Notes under the pieces: model-generated | What the model saw: the letters and a program-made list of their open reading frames with translations, nothing else | Database searches by the model: none | Told to the model about the DNA's origin: nothing | Shown here: in pieces, positions 1-8,497 of the stretch | How the letters are laid out: each line of letters opens with the position of its first letter | Position numbering within the stretch: position 1 is the first letter of the stretch | Position numbers and translations under genes: made by a program | Assembly (NCBI GenBank): GCA_018896355.1 | Contig: JAHIMW010000018.1 | Location: 1 to 17,313, forward strand | Reading direction: 5' to 3' | Length of the DNA: 17,313 nucleotides | Source of the DNA: Pseudomonadota bacterium | GTDB lineage: Bacteria; Desulfobacterota; Syntrophia; Syntrophales; UBA5619

Positions 1-897
1 CGAGTCGGCAGCACCATCGAGGCGGGACGCCTGACCGCGATGAAAATGCTTGGGACTCAACCTCAGGGTGATCAGGCGGACGAGGAAGGTGAAAACGAGG
101 GGGAAGAGAAACTATCCTCCCTCTATCCGCTATCCCATGAGGAACGGGCGGTGTTGGGGCGCTTCCTGAAAATCCTGGAGGAGAACCGCGATGAGGACCC
201 GAAACTCCGTCAAGTGGAGAGGATCCTTACGGCAAACGACATCGTTGTCGGCGGCTGGCTCTCCCTGGGCGGCATCATCTTCAGCCAGTTCTACGACTCA
301 GTCCTCTGGCTGGGTCTGCACCTGTCGAAACGCATGCCCGACGAAAAGATCGGCGTCTATGCCAATGCCACGAAATCGGGGATCATCGAAAAGGGCGAAT
401 TCCGCCGCGTGAACCGGGATGAAGTCAAAAAAAGAATTACGACCGGGGAATTGCGCTTGGTCATCGGAACGGACGCCGCGTCGGAGGGGCTCAACCTTCA
501 GCGATTGGGGTCTCTCATCAATCTGGACCTTCCCTGGAATCCGACGCGGCTGGAACAGCGTAAGGGAAGGATCCAGCGGATCGGCCAGTTGCGGCCCGAG
601 GTACTGATCTACAACATGCGCTACAGGGGTTCCGTGGAAGACCGTGTCCATCAGCTCCTGTCGGAGCGAATGGTGAACATTCGGAACATGTTCGGCCAGA
701 TCCCCGACACCCTGGAAGACGTCTGGGTGGCCGCCGCCCTGAAGGACGAAGAGGAGGCCAAGCGGGTCATCGACGCCGTCCCGAAACGCCACCCCTTCGA
801 GATGCGCTACGACCGGATTGAAAACGTGGATTGGGAATCCTGCAGTCGTGTCCTGGATTCGGCCAGCCAGTTGGAAGCGCTAAGGGAGGGGTGGTAA
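1..897 (+). CDS. SNF2/RapA-like helicase, C-terminal part (5' end outside window)
   Basis: The frame is open from the first base, so this is the C-terminal ~298 residues of a larger protein. The second RecA-like lobe of a superfamily 2 ATPase is visible: motif IV-like 'GGIIFSQFYDSV' near nt 271-306, motif V 'GTDAASEGLNLQ' near nt 469-504, and motif VI 'QRKGRIQRIGQ' near nt 556-588. The arginine-rich motif VI and 'LPWNPTRLEQRKGR' are typical of the SNF2/RapA branch. The tail carries 'DAVPKRHPFEMRY' and 'DWESCSRVLD'; I associate such tails with long bacterial helicases, some with phospholipase D-like domains, found in restriction or anti-phage loci, but this is memory-based inference. The N-terminal lobe (Walker A, DEAH) lies outside the window, so activity cannot be judged. 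Nothing downstream forms an obvious operon: a start codon just after the stop (nt 900) opens only an 11-codon frame. Confidence 0.85.
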   Translation, partial: RVGSTIEAGRLTAMKMLGTQPQGDQADEEGENEGEEKLSSLYPLSHEERAVLGRFLKILEENRDEDPKLRQVERILTANDIVVGGWLSLGGIIFSQFYDSVLWLGLHLSKRMPDEKIGVYANATKSGIIEKGEFRRVNRDEVKKRITTGELRLVIGTDAASEGLNLQRLGSLINLDLPWNPTRLEQRKGRIQRIGQLRPEVLIYNMRYRGSVEDRVHQLLSERMVNIRNMFGQIPDTLEDVWVAAALKDEEEAKRVIDAVPKRHPFEMRYDRIENVDWESCSRVLDSASQLEALREGW

Positions 898-1013
898 GAT
901 GCAAGAGGAGATTCATCCCCATGCCCGATCATGAGCACAGATGAAAGGGTTTCCCTTCAGATCTTTGTCCCTTCGGCAAGAATGTCCAGATAATAACCTA
1001 CCCTTAAAACGGA

Positions 1014-1030
1014 GGGGATCAAGGATCCCC
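1014..1030. repeat. Short perfect hairpin downstream of the helicase gene
   Basis: GGGGATC (1014-1020) and GATCCCC (1024-1030) form a 7-bp inverted repeat with a 3-base loop. A pyrimidine-rich stretch follows but there is no clean run of T, so it is at best a weak terminator for the helicase transcript. It could also be an operator-like site ahead of the next gene. Confidence 0.35.
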
Positions 1031-1042
1031 CACTTTCTCCCC

Positions 1043-1071
1043 TTGTCTTTTCATCGAAAACGCGATATTTT
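1043..1071 (+). promoter_or_regulatory. Candidate sigma70 promoter for the EF-Tu-like gene
   Basis: TTGTCT (1043-1048) and TATTTT (1066-1071) are separated by 17 bases. Each hexamer matches 4 of 6 consensus positions. The predicted start of transcription is about 55 bases upstream of the start codon at 1134. Confidence 0.4.
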
Positions 1072-1133
1072 CCCTACACAGTGTTATGGCACGGGCCCTT
1101 GCCCGGGATCGTCATGCGGAAGGAGGATCGGCT

Positions 1134-1394
1134 ATGGGTGAACAGAGGATCGGCGAAGTCGTGAAGTTTTTTTCCAAACCGAGTGTGGCAGCCGTCAAGA
1201 TTACGGATGGCGGGATCAGGGTCGGGGATACCCTGAAATTCACGGGGCATACCACCAATATGACCATGTCGGTCGATTCCATGGAGGTCAACAACCAGAA
1301 GGTGGCCCAGGCGGTTGCCGGCGACTATATCGGCATCCGGGTAGCGGACCGCGTCCGTCCCGGTGACGAGGTATTCAAGGTCACGGCGGATTAA
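1134..1394 (+). CDS. Small EF-Tu domain 2-like protein (translation elongation factor-like)
   Basis: An 86-residue protein that appears to consist only of the beta-barrel domain 2 of translational GTPases. The central segment has the typical phrases 'GGIRVGDTLKFTGHTT', 'SMEVNNQKVAQAVAGDYIGI' and 'RVRPGDEVFKV', which match the OB-like barrel of EF-Tu/EF-1A. No G domain (no P-loop, no NKxD) is present. I chose ATG 1134 because an excellent Shine-Dalgarno (GGAAGGAGG, 1118-1126) sits 7 bases upstream; an in-frame ATG at 1086 would add 16 unrelated residues. Similar free-standing barrels are annotated 'translation elongation factor-like protein' in archaea and deltaproteobacteria. Their function is, as far as I know, not established. 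It seems to be monocistronic, with its own candidate promoter and terminator. Confidence 0.8.
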   Translation: MGEQRIGEVVKFFSKPSVAAVKITDGGIRVGDTLKFTGHTTNMTMSVDSMEVNNQKVAQAVAGDYIGIRVADRVRPGDEVFKVTAD

Positions 1395-1402
1395 ACCTGC
1401 CG

Positions 1403-1440
1403 AAAAAGGCCGCAAAGCTGCAACAGAGACGCCTTTTTTT
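1403..1440 (+). terminator. Possible rho-independent terminator after the EF-Tu-like gene
   Basis: AAAAAGGC (1403-1410) can pair with GCCTTTTT (1431-1438), and the right arm runs into a stretch of seven T (1434-1440). The 20-base loop is long, although an inner GCA/TGC pairing would shorten it. It lies between the stop at 1394 and folC at 1455. Confidence 0.4.
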
Positions 1441-1454
1441 GGCAACCATCATCC

Positions 1455-2777
1455 ATGACCTATCGCGAGTCGCTTGCATATCTAAAGTCTCTGAACCCTT
1501 TGGGAATTCGTCTCGGACTCGATCCGGTCCGCTCCCTCCTGGAGAGGCTCGGCAATCCCCAGGACAGCTGCCCCGCCGTGCTGATCGCCGGCACCAACGG
1601 CAAAGGCTCCGTGGCGGCGATGACGGCCTCGCTGCTGACTGCGGCGGGGTTCCGGACCGGGCTTTACACCTCTCCGGATCTGATCGATTTTCGGGAAAGG
1701 ATCCGAATCGACGGCCGGATGATCCGCCGCGATGAAATCGTAGCCGGCGCGGAAGCGGTGAAAAGGGGCGTTCGGGAGACCGTGAGCTATTTCGAATTCC
1801 TCACCGCAATGGCGTTCCTCCATTTTCAGCGGAAGAAGGCGGATATTGCCGTACTGGAGGTGGGCATGGGGGGCAGGCTGGACGCCACCAACATGGTCAT
1901 CCCGCTTGTCTCAGTCATCACCAACATCTCCCTCGAACACCGGGAGTACCTCGGCAACACGCTGGAGCAGATCGCGCGCGAAAAGGGCGGGATCATCAAG
2001 GAAGGGGGAATCTGTCTCACCGCAGTCCGACAGAAGCCCGTTATCGAGACCCTGGAGGGGATCTGCCGGGAAAGAGGGGCGTCTCTGTACCGGGTCGGGA
2101 AAGAGATTCGCACGATCGTCCATCGGGATGGGACATTTTCATACCTCGGCATCGGGCGAAGCCTGGAACGGCTGGTATGCCCCCTTATGGGAAGGCACCA
2201 AATTTCCAATGCCGCGCTGGCGCTGGGCGCCGTGGAACTGATCGGGGATGCCCGCTTCCGGGTGGATGATGCCGCCGTTTCCAAAGGCCTGAAACAGACG
2301 CAATGGGAAGGGCGGCTGGAAATCCTCCAGCGCTCACCGATGCTGCTCGTGGATGGCGCGCACAATCCGGAGGGGGCGGCTGCGCTCCGCCGGGCGTTCC
2401 AGAACGATTTTCCCCATCGACGGCTGATCCTGGTCTTTGGCGTCCTCGGGGATAAGGACTACCGGGCGATGGCGAGGAGGCTCTTCCCGCTGGCCGACCG
2501 GGTGATTCTCACCCGTCCGCACAGTGAGAGGGCCTTGCCGCCGGATTCCCTGCGGCCATTGGCGGCAAAGTTTAACAGGGCCGTCGAAGTGGTCGAGGAT
2601 CCGGGCAACGCGCTCCGGCGCGCCCTTTCGCTTGCCGGGAAGGAGGATCTCGTCTGTGCGGCCGGCTCCCTCTATCTGGTAGGAGAAATCAAGAGGCGCC
2701 ATCGGATCATCAGCGGCGGCAAAACGGGTTTCCGCGTCCGGGAACCGGGCGATCGGGGCTGCGGGGAAAGACGTTGA
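1455..2777 (+). CDS. folC: Bifunctional folylpolyglutamate synthase / dihydrofolate synthase
   Basis: FolC joins L-glutamate to dihydropteroate (making dihydrofolate) and extends the polyglutamate tail of folates, using ATP, in the cytosol. The 440-residue length is normal. Visible motifs: N-terminal 'YLKSLNPLGIRLGL' typical of the family, the ATP-binding P-loop 'GTNGKGS' at residues 46-52, the Mur-ligase-like 'VLEVGMGGRLDATN' near residue 135, 'ITNISLEHREYLG', and the C-terminal Mur-ligase domain motif 'DGAHNPEG' from residue 300. The start at ATG 1455 fits the family N-terminus, but no good Shine-Dalgarno precedes it. The stop is one base from the lptD start codon, so the two are probably co-transcribed and translationally coupled. 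The pairing is positional, not metabolic. Confidence 0.95.
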   Translation: MTYRESLAYLKSLNPLGIRLGLDPVRSLLERLGNPQDSCPAVLIAGTNGKGSVAAMTASLLTAAGFRTGLYTSPDLIDFRERIRIDGRMIRRDEIVAGAEAVKRGVRETVSYFEFLTAMAFLHFQRKKADIAVLEVGMGGRLDATNMVIPLVSVITNISLEHREYLGNTLEQIAREKGGIIKEGGICLTAVRQKPVIETLEGICRERGASLYRVGKEIRTIVHRDGTFSYLGIGRSLERLVCPLMGRHQISNAALALGAVELIGDARFRVDDAAVSKGLKQTQWEGRLEILQRSPMLLVDGAHNPEGAAALRRAFQNDFPHRRLILVFGVLGDKDYRAMARRLFPLADRVILTRPHSERALPPDSLRPLAAKFNRAVEVVEDPGNALRRALSLAGKEDLVCAAGSLYLVGEIKRRHRIISGGKTGFRVREPGDRGCGERR

Positions 2778-2778
2778 G

Positions 2779-4935
2779 GTGCAGAGGCTGAACAAGGTCT
2801 TTTTTTTGTTGGCAATTCTGTTTTTAGCCTGCCTGGCGGTTTCACCGATCGGGGCCTTCGAGGCAGAGTTCCGCGGGGGACCCGTAACCATTGAGGCGGA
2901 CAGCATTGCCTACGACGGGGATGAGGACGCCTTTCATGCGACGGGAAAGGTCCTGATCACTTTTTCCGGAGGGGATCTGAAGGCCGACGCCGTGACCCTT
3001 TACCGCGGCACAAGCCAAGCCCTGGCTGTCGGCCATGTGGCGCTTCGGAACGATCAGGACATCCTCGAGGGCGAAAAGGTTTCGTTCAATTTCGTCACCC
3101 GAACCGGAACGGTGGACGAGGGAAGGATGTTCATCGCCCGGAACAATTTTTACATACGGGGAGAAAAGATCGAAAAAAAGTCGGATGCGACCTACCGACT
3201 GGAAAACTGCACGGTGACCACCTGCGATGGGGATGATCCCGACTGGCGGCTCGCGGGTAAAGAGGTCGAATTGACCGTCGACGGCTACGGAACGCTCAAG
3301 CATGGCCGGTTTCTCGTCAGGGATCTTCCCGTCCTCTATGTCCCCTATCTCATCTTCCCCGCCAAGACAACGCGCCAGACCGGCCTCCTCTTTCCCCGCT
3401 TTGCCTACTCCCGCGATAAAAACGGTCTGGACATGGAGATCCCGTTCTACTGGGCCGTCTCCGACAGCTCCGACGCCACGTTTTTCCAGCGTTATCTGGA
3501 GAAGCGGGGATTTAAAGAGGGGGTGGAGTTCCGTTACGCAGCCGGTGCGGATTCGTTCGGTGTCTTCTATGGGGATTTCATCAATGACCGCAAGCGGGTT
3601 ACGGAGGGTGTCGGGACCATGAGCCGCGACTGGCAGGATGATCGGAACCGCTGGTCCTATTACCTCAACCACGAAACAACCTTTGCAGACGGTTTCGGTC
3701 TCCGAAGCGATATCCGCCGGGTGTCGGACCGTTGGTATTTCAAGGATTTTCACTCCTTCAACTATTATCTGGATCATTATTCCCCGAGCGGAGAAGAGCG
3801 GTTTAGCCGAGTTTCCTTCCTCGGGGATGAATCTCTCGGATCGCTCGATTCCACGGTCCGTCTGACAAAGGACTGGTCCCTGTACAACCTGACCGCCCTG
3901 GCGCGCTATACCGATGACTTTTCCTCCCCCGACAACAATGAGACGCTGCAGAAATATCCGGAGGCGATCCTCACGGGATTCCGGCAGCCACTCTTCGGCA
4001 GCCCTTTTCAACTCGAATTCACCGCCGGTTATGATCATTTTTTCCGTCAGGATGGGCAGAAGGGCCATCTCTGGCAGATCAGCCCGACCCTCTTCCTGCC
4101 GCTGAAGCTGGGATCATATGCCCGGGTCACGCCGCAGGCGGGCTTTCGCGGGGATCTCTGGGAGCGGTCGGATTCCATGACCGATACCGGGGACAAACAG
4201 GGCGACCGGGAGATCTTCGCGCTGGGGACGACCCTCTCCACGGAGCTGCACCGCATTTTTGACGTCCAGGGTGCAGAGGTGGAGAAGATCCGGCACGGGA
4301 TCCGACCGGAGATCACCTACACTTTCATCCCCGGCGCATCGCAGGATCGCGCCCCCGATTTTCTGGACCGAATCCCCGCGCAGCACAGCCTGACCTATGG
4401 AGTGACCAACACGCTTCTCGCACGGATGCGGGCGAAGGATGGAAAGATCCGCTACCGCGAGATGATGCGCTTCAAGATCGGTCAGACCTACGACATCCGG
4501 GAGGCGAGACGGGATGTAACAGGGGCCGGGGAGGACAACCGGCCTTTCCGTGATGTCGATCTGGAGCTGGATCTGGCGCCTCTTCCCTATCTCTCCCTGT
4601 CGGCGCGCAATAAATTTGACGTGAATTCGGGAAATTGGAGGCAGAACAATTACGACCTGACCCTGTCCGATGATCGAGGGGATTCGATCTCCGCCGGGTA
4701 TCGTTACACCCGGGACACGCTGGAGGAGATCAACCTCTCCCTGAGGGTGGTTCTGACCTCTTCTCTCGGTGCGACCTATCTGCTGAGACGAAACCAGTTC
4801 GATCGCCGGACCGTCGAATCCGCTTACGGCGTGCAATACCGGAAACAGTGCTGGAACGTGGAACTCAATCTCTCCGATCGCGAGGACGACAGGGCCGTTA
4901 TGGTCGTTTTTTCGCTCTACGGGATGGGGAAGTGA
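2779..4935 (+). CDS. lptD: LPS-assembly protein LptD (outer-membrane LPS translocon)
   Basis: LptD is the outer-membrane beta-barrel that, with the lipoprotein LptE, inserts lipopolysaccharide into the outer leaflet. The 718-residue protein starts with GTG at 2779, one base after the folC stop. It has a signal peptide (basic 'MQRLNK', hydrophobic stretch to about residue 24, likely cleavage near 'SPIGA'). An OstA/LptA-like periplasmic jellyroll follows ('VTIEADSIAYDGDEDAFHATGKV', about residues 35-140). Next comes 'CTVTTCDGDDPDWRL' (about 144-158), carrying the N-terminal cysteine pair that takes part in disulfides in E. coli LptD. The rest is a long barrel rich in alternating aromatic strands ending 'VVFSLYGMGK'. 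One C-terminal cysteine ('QCWNVEL') remains of the usual adjacent pair. LptE is not in the window. Overall intact. Confidence 0.93.
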   Translation: MQRLNKVFFLLAILFLACLAVSPIGAFEAEFRGGPVTIEADSIAYDGDEDAFHATGKVLITFSGGDLKADAVTLYRGTSQALAVGHVALRNDQDILEGEKVSFNFVTRTGTVDEGRMFIARNNFYIRGEKIEKKSDATYRLENCTVTTCDGDDPDWRLAGKEVELTVDGYGTLKHGRFLVRDLPVLYVPYLIFPAKTTRQTGLLFPRFAYSRDKNGLDMEIPFYWAVSDSSDATFFQRYLEKRGFKEGVEFRYAAGADSFGVFYGDFINDRKRVTEGVGTMSRDWQDDRNRWSYYLNHETTFADGFGLRSDIRRVSDRWYFKDFHSFNYYLDHYSPSGEERFSRVSFLGDESLGSLDSTVRLTKDWSLYNLTALARYTDDFSSPDNNETLQKYPEAILTGFRQPLFGSPFQLEFTAGYDHFFRQDGQKGHLWQISPTLFLPLKLGSYARVTPQAGFRGDLWERSDSMTDTGDKQGDREIFALGTTLSTELHRIFDVQGAEVEKIRHGIRPEITYTFIPGASQDRAPDFLDRIPAQHSLTYGVTNTLLARMRAKDGKIRYREMMRFKIGQTYDIREARRDVTGAGEDNRPFRDVDLELDLAPLPYLSLSARNKFDVNSGNWRQNNYDLTLSDDRGDSISAGYRYTRDTLEEINLSLRVVLTSSLGATYLLRRNQFDRRTVESAYGVQYRKQCWNVELNLSDREDDRAVMVVFSLYGMGK

Positions 4936-4994
4936 AAGACGGGGTAACGAATCTAACGGGTGATTTCTTTTTGCTGTTTCATGCGGATTTTTAC

Positions 4995-5023
4995 TTGACA
5001 AAGGGCGCGAATTTGCGTATCTC
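4995..5023 (+). promoter_or_regulatory. Candidate sigma70 promoter for rplM-rpsI
   Basis: A perfect -35 TTGACA (4995-5000) is followed after exactly 17 bases by TATCTC (5018-5023), matching the -10 consensus at 3 of 6 positions. It lies 35 bases upstream of the rplM start, in the 119-base gap after lptD. No ribosomal-protein autoregulatory structure was recognised in the short leader. Confidence 0.6.
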
Positions 5024-5057
5024 TCCACATTCAAAATCATGGGCATTGGGTGAAATG

Positions 5058-5486
5058 ATGAAGACATATCAGGCAAAGCAGGGGGATATCCGTCGTGACT
5101 GGTATCTCGTGGATGCCGGGGACAGGATCCTGGGAAGGCTGGCGAGCGAGATCGCCCACCGCCTGAGGGGAAAGCACAAACCCGTTTATACCCCCCATAC
5201 GGATACAGGGGATTTCGTGATAGTGGTGAACGCCGAAAAGATCGGCCTGACCGGCAAGAAGCTGACGGACAAGATCTATTACCACCACACCGGCTATCCG
5301 GGCGGAATCAAGGCCATAGCGGCGGGCAAGATGTTGAAGGAAAAACCGGAAGAGCTTCTGCGGGCGGCCGTGAAGGGGATGCTTCCCAAAAATACGCTTG
5401 GGCGGGCCATGCTGAAAAAGCTCAAGATCTACGCCGGAAGCGACCATCCGCACGAGGCGCAGTGCCCACGCATTCTACAGTTGTAA
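5058..5486 (+). CDS. rplM: Large-subunit ribosomal protein uL13
   Basis: A 142-residue protein of normal length for bacterial L13, which binds 23S rRNA early in 50S assembly. Family phrases include 'DWYLVDAGDRILGRLASEIA' near the N-terminus, 'GDFVIVVNAEKIGLTGKK', 'YYHHTGYPGG', 'AVKGMLPKNTLGRAMLKKLKIYAG' and the terminal 'HPHEAQCP'. Two adjacent ATG codons (5055 and 5058) are possible; 5058 gives the usual 'MKTY' start. The Shine-Dalgarno (GGGTG just upstream) is modest. The open frame continues upstream to 4848 into lptD, but that part has no family match. rpsI follows after 48 bases, the classic L13-S9 pair. Confidence 0.96.
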   Translation: MKTYQAKQGDIRRDWYLVDAGDRILGRLASEIAHRLRGKHKPVYTPHTDTGDFVIVVNAEKIGLTGKKLTDKIYYHHTGYPGGIKAIAAGKMLKEKPEELLRAAVKGMLPKNTLGRAMLKKLKIYAGSDHPHEAQCPRILQL

Positions 5487-5534
5487 TAGGCGACGGAGAG
5501 ATATCCGGCCCGCGAACACGATCTGGAGAGGGAT

Positions 5535-5927
5535 ATGACGGAAAAACGGTTTTACGCGACAGGGAAGAGAAAGAGCGCCATTGCCCGGGTCTACATGAAG
5601 GAGGGCACCGGCGTCTGGCAGGTGAACAAACGGAACTTCGATGACTACTTCACGCGGGAAAGCCTGAAGATGATCATCCAGCAGCCCCTCGAGATGACCG
5701 GGAAGAAGGGTCTCCTCGATTTTTACATCAACGTCGATGGGGGCGGCATGGCCGGTCAGGCCGGCGCCATCAAGCACGGCATCTCCAAGGCGCTCGTCGA
5801 ATACGATGCGGATCTGAGGGCGGCCCTGAAAAAAGCCGGTTTCCTGACGCGGGACTCCCGCATCAAGGAGAGAAAGAAATACGGTCAGCCCGGGGCCCGC
5901 AAGCGGTTCCAGTTCTCCAAGAGATAG
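5535..5927 (+). CDS. rpsI: Small-subunit ribosomal protein uS9
   Basis: A 130-residue protein of normal length. It has the family start 'FYATGKRKSAIARV', the central 'VDGGGMAGQAGAIKHGISKAL', 'FLTRDSRIKERKKYG' and the basic C-terminal tail ending 'RFQFSKR', whose last residues reach the P-site tRNA in known ribosomes. GGAGAGG at 5525-5531 is close to the ATG at 5535. It is co-transcribed with rplM and followed by a strong terminator. Confidence 0.97.
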   Translation: MTEKRFYATGKRKSAIARVYMKEGTGVWQVNKRNFDDYFTRESLKMIIQQPLEMTGKKGLLDFYINVDGGGMAGQAGAIKHGISKALVEYDADLRAALKKAGFLTRDSRIKERKKYGQPGARKRFQFSKR

Positions 5928-5934
5928 ATCCCCA

Positions 5935-5961
5935 GGGAGGCTGATGGCCTCCCTTTTTTTT
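5935..5961 (+). terminator. Rho-independent terminator after rpsI
   Basis: Perfect 7-bp stem GGGAGGC (5935-5941) and GCCTCCC (5947-5953), loop TGATG, then eight T (5954-5961). It begins 8 bases after the rpsI stop and ends the L13-S9 operon; argC would then need its own promoter or read-through. Confidence 0.9.
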
Positions 5962-5980
5962 ACTCAAAAGGAGGAGCAAG

Positions 5981-7018
5981 GTGATCAAAGTTGGCATCTA
6001 CGGGGGCAGCGGCTATACCGGGCAGGAACTGCTCCGGCTACTGCTCGGCCATCCGGAGGCAACGGTTGTGGCGGCGACCTCCCGGCGATTTGCGGGGGTG
6101 CCCGTCTCCGAGATCTATCCGGCCCTGTCCGGACGGACCGATCTGGTCTACACGAACGACCCTCCCGAAGCCGTGGCCGGCCTCGCAGATTTCATCTTTC
6201 TGGCCCTTCCCCACGGTGTTTCCATGGAAATCGCACCCTTCTTTATCCGGGCGGGCCGGAAGGTTATCGACCTGAGCGCGGACTTCCGCATCCGGGATGG
6301 GGTCACCTATGAGACATGGTATGGAAAGCACACGGCTGTCGGGATGATCGAAGAGGCGGTTTACGGCCTGCCCGAACTCCACAGGGACGCGATCCGCAAG
6401 ACCCGCCTCACGGCCAATCCGGGCTGCTATCCCACGAGCATTATTCTGGGGCTTGCGCCCGTCCTGCGGTCACGCTGGATTGACCCCTCCTCCGTCATTG
6501 CCGACTCGAAATCGGGCGTCAGCGGCGCGGGCAGGGATCCTCAGATCGCCTCGCTCTACTGCGAGGTGGAAGGGGGTTTCAAGGCGTACAAGGTCGGCGG
6601 ACATCGGCACACCCCTGAGATCGAGCAGGAACTGGGGCTTCTGGCGGGCCGGGAGATGAAGATCTCCTTTACGCCGCACCTGCTTCCGGTGAAGCGGGGG
6701 ATCCTGAGCACGATCTACGCGGAGCTGGAAAAGGATGTTAGCGCTGCGGAGGCGACGGCCCTCTATCAGGAATTTTACCGGGGAGAACCGTTCGTTCGGA
6801 TCTGCCGGGCCGGGCAGTTTCCCAACCTCTCCTCGGTCGTCGGCTCGAATTTCTGCGATATCGGCGTCACCGTGGACAAGAGGACCGGGCGGCTCATCGT
6901 CGTCTCCGTGATCGACAACCTGATCAAGGGGGCCTCCGGCCAGGCGATCCAGAACATGAACCTGATGGCCGGTCTCCCGGAGGAGACCGGACTGCCGCTG
7001 GTCGCCCTGTACCCCTGA
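5981..7018 (+). CDS. argC: N-acetyl-gamma-glutamyl-phosphate reductase
   Basis: ArgC reduces N-acetylglutamyl-5-phosphate to the semialdehyde with NADPH, the third step of arginine synthesis. The 345-residue length is typical of the long ArgC type. Visible: the N-terminal NADP-binding turn 'GGSGYTGQELLRLL' (residues 9-22), 'FLALPHGVS', 'IDLSADFRI', the catalytic cysteine Cys149 in 'NPGCYPTS', the conserved 'SGVSGAGRDP', the histidine-bearing 'GGHRHTPEIEQ', and 'PHLLPVKRGIL'. The GTG start at 5981 is supported by AAAGGAGGA (5967-5975), which sits just after the T-run of the rpsI terminator. cysS follows after 18 bases, so the two probably form an operon. No other arg gene is visible. Confidence 0.95.
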   Translation: MIKVGIYGGSGYTGQELLRLLLGHPEATVVAATSRRFAGVPVSEIYPALSGRTDLVYTNDPPEAVAGLADFIFLALPHGVSMEIAPFFIRAGRKVIDLSADFRIRDGVTYETWYGKHTAVGMIEEAVYGLPELHRDAIRKTRLTANPGCYPTSIILGLAPVLRSRWIDPSSVIADSKSGVSGAGRDPQIASLYCEVEGGFKAYKVGGHRHTPEIEQELGLLAGREMKISFTPHLLPVKRGILSTIYAELEKDVSAAEATALYQEFYRGEPFVRICRAGQFPNLSSVVGSNFCDIGVTVDKRTGRLIVVSVIDNLIKGASGQAIQNMNLMAGLPEETGLPLVALYP

Positions 7019-7036
7019 TCATTCGCCGGAGGAACG

Positions 7037-8497
7037 ATGACACTCAGAATCTACAACACCCAGTCGAGGAAAAAAGAGGAATTCCATCCCCTGGAGGAGG
7101 GGAAGGTCGGGATCTACGTTTGCGGAATCACGGCGTACGACGTCTGCCATGTGGGGCACGCCCGCTCGGCGGTCGTTTTCGATGTAATCACCCGTTATCT
7201 CCGTTACCGCGGCTGTGACGTCACCTTTGTGAAAAACTTCACCGATGTCGATGACAAGATCATCGACAAGGCGGGCCGCGAACAAAAGGGGATCGCCGAG
7301 ATCGCCGAGCTCTACATCCGCGAACACGACGAGGATATGGGGACGCTCGGCGTCGCCCGTCCCAACTTTACCCCAAGGGCGACGGAGCACATCGACGGGA
7401 TGATCCGCCTCGTGACCACCCTGATAGAAAAGGGGCTCGCATACCCCATGAACGGGGACGTATATTACTCGGTGGAGCGATTCCCGGGGTACGGGAAGCT
7501 CTCGGGCCGGAACCTCGAGGACATGCTGGCCGGCGCCCGCGTCGACGTCAACGATAAGAAGCGCAACCCCTTCGATTTCGCCCTCTGGAAGGCGAGTAAG
7601 GAGGGGGAGCCCTGGTGGGAGAGCCCTTGGGGACGCGGCCGGCCGGGCTGGCACCTGGAGTGCTCGGTGATGAGCCAGCGCTACCTCGGGGAGACCTTCG
7701 ATATTCATGGGGGCGGCGAGGACCTGATCTTTCCCCACCACGAAAACGAGATCGCCCAGTCGGAGGGGGCGACCGGCAAGACCCTGGCCCGCTATTGGGT
7801 GCACAACGGCTTCGTCCGGGTGAACAGCGAGAAGATGTCGAAGTCCCTCGGCAACTTCTTCACGATTCGGGACATTCTGCAGCGGTATCATCCGGAGGTC
7901 CTGCGGCTCTTTCTGCTCCAGAGCCATTACCGGAGTCCCGTCGATTTTTCCGACGCCGCCCTGAACGAGGCGCGTCAGGGGATGAACCGGTTCTACGCGA
8001 CGCTGAAGGCGCTGAAGGAGATCGCGGCCGTTGAAACGTCAATCGCCGCGGAACCTGCCGGGAAGGACGGGGAGATGATGGCGCAGCTCCAGGCCCTCCG
8101 GGAGCGTTTTGTCGACTCCATGGACGACGATTTCAACACGGCGCGCGCGATCGGCCACCTCTTCGACGCCGTCCGCCTCGTCAACACGGCGCTTGCGGAG
8201 AAGAAGCCGGGCGTATCCCGAGGCCTCTTTCCGCAGGCGGGAAAGACCCTGCTGGAGATCGGTTCCGTGCTGGGATTTTTCCTGGAGGAACCCGATGCCT
8301 ACCTTTGCCGGGACCGGGAGCGGGAAGCGGCGAAGCGGGGGTTGGCCGTTGCGGAGATCGAACGTCTGATTGCCGAGCGTCGGGCGGCGCGGGCGGCGAA
8401 GGCGTGGCAGCGGGCCGATGAGATCCGGAAGGAGCTCGCCGGCCTCGGGGTGCTCCTCCAGGACGCGCCGGACGCCACCACCTGGACGATCGCGTAG
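7037..8497 (+). CDS. cysS: Cysteine--tRNA ligase
   Basis: A class I aminoacyl-tRNA synthetase that charges tRNA-Cys; 486 residues, a normal length. The signature HIGH motif appears as 'HVGH' (residues 38-41). Zinc ligands match the family: Cys29 in 'YVCG', Cys209 in 'LECSVMS', and His/Glu in 'PHHENE' (about 233-238). The KMSKS loop is present exactly at 266-270 ('KMSKSLGN'). The C-terminal anticodon-binding part includes 'DDDFNTARAIGHLF' and 'RAAKAWQRADEIRKELAGLGV', typical of CysS. The ATG start has CGGAGGA upstream. All catalytic elements are intact. This is the last gene of the GC-rich + strand block. Confidence 0.97.
   Translation: MTLRIYNTQSRKKEEFHPLEEGKVGIYVCGITAYDVCHVGHARSAVVFDVITRYLRYRGCDVTFVKNFTDVDDKIIDKAGREQKGIAEIAELYIREHDEDMGTLGVARPNFTPRATEHIDGMIRLVTTLIEKGLAYPMNGDVYYSVERFPGYGKLSGRNLEDMLAGARVDVNDKKRNPFDFALWKASKEGEPWWESPWGRGRPGWHLECSVMSQRYLGETFDIHGGGEDLIFPHHENEIAQSEGATGKTLARYWVHNGFVRVNSEKMSKSLGNFFTIRDILQRYHPEVLRLFLLQSHYRSPVDFSDAALNEARQGMNRFYATLKALKEIAAVETSIAAEPAGKDGEMMAQLQALRERFVDSMDDDFNTARAIGHLFDAVRLVNTALAEKKPGVSRGLFPQAGKTLLEIGSVLGFFLEEPDAYLCRDREREAAKRGLAVAEIERLIAERRAARAAKAWQRADEIRKELAGLGVLLQDAPDATTWTIA

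Noticed and set aside
2842..4068. 408-codon open frame antisense to lptD
   Set aside because: It mirrors the codon pattern of lptD on the other strand in GC-rich DNA; no domain, signal or ribosome site supports it.
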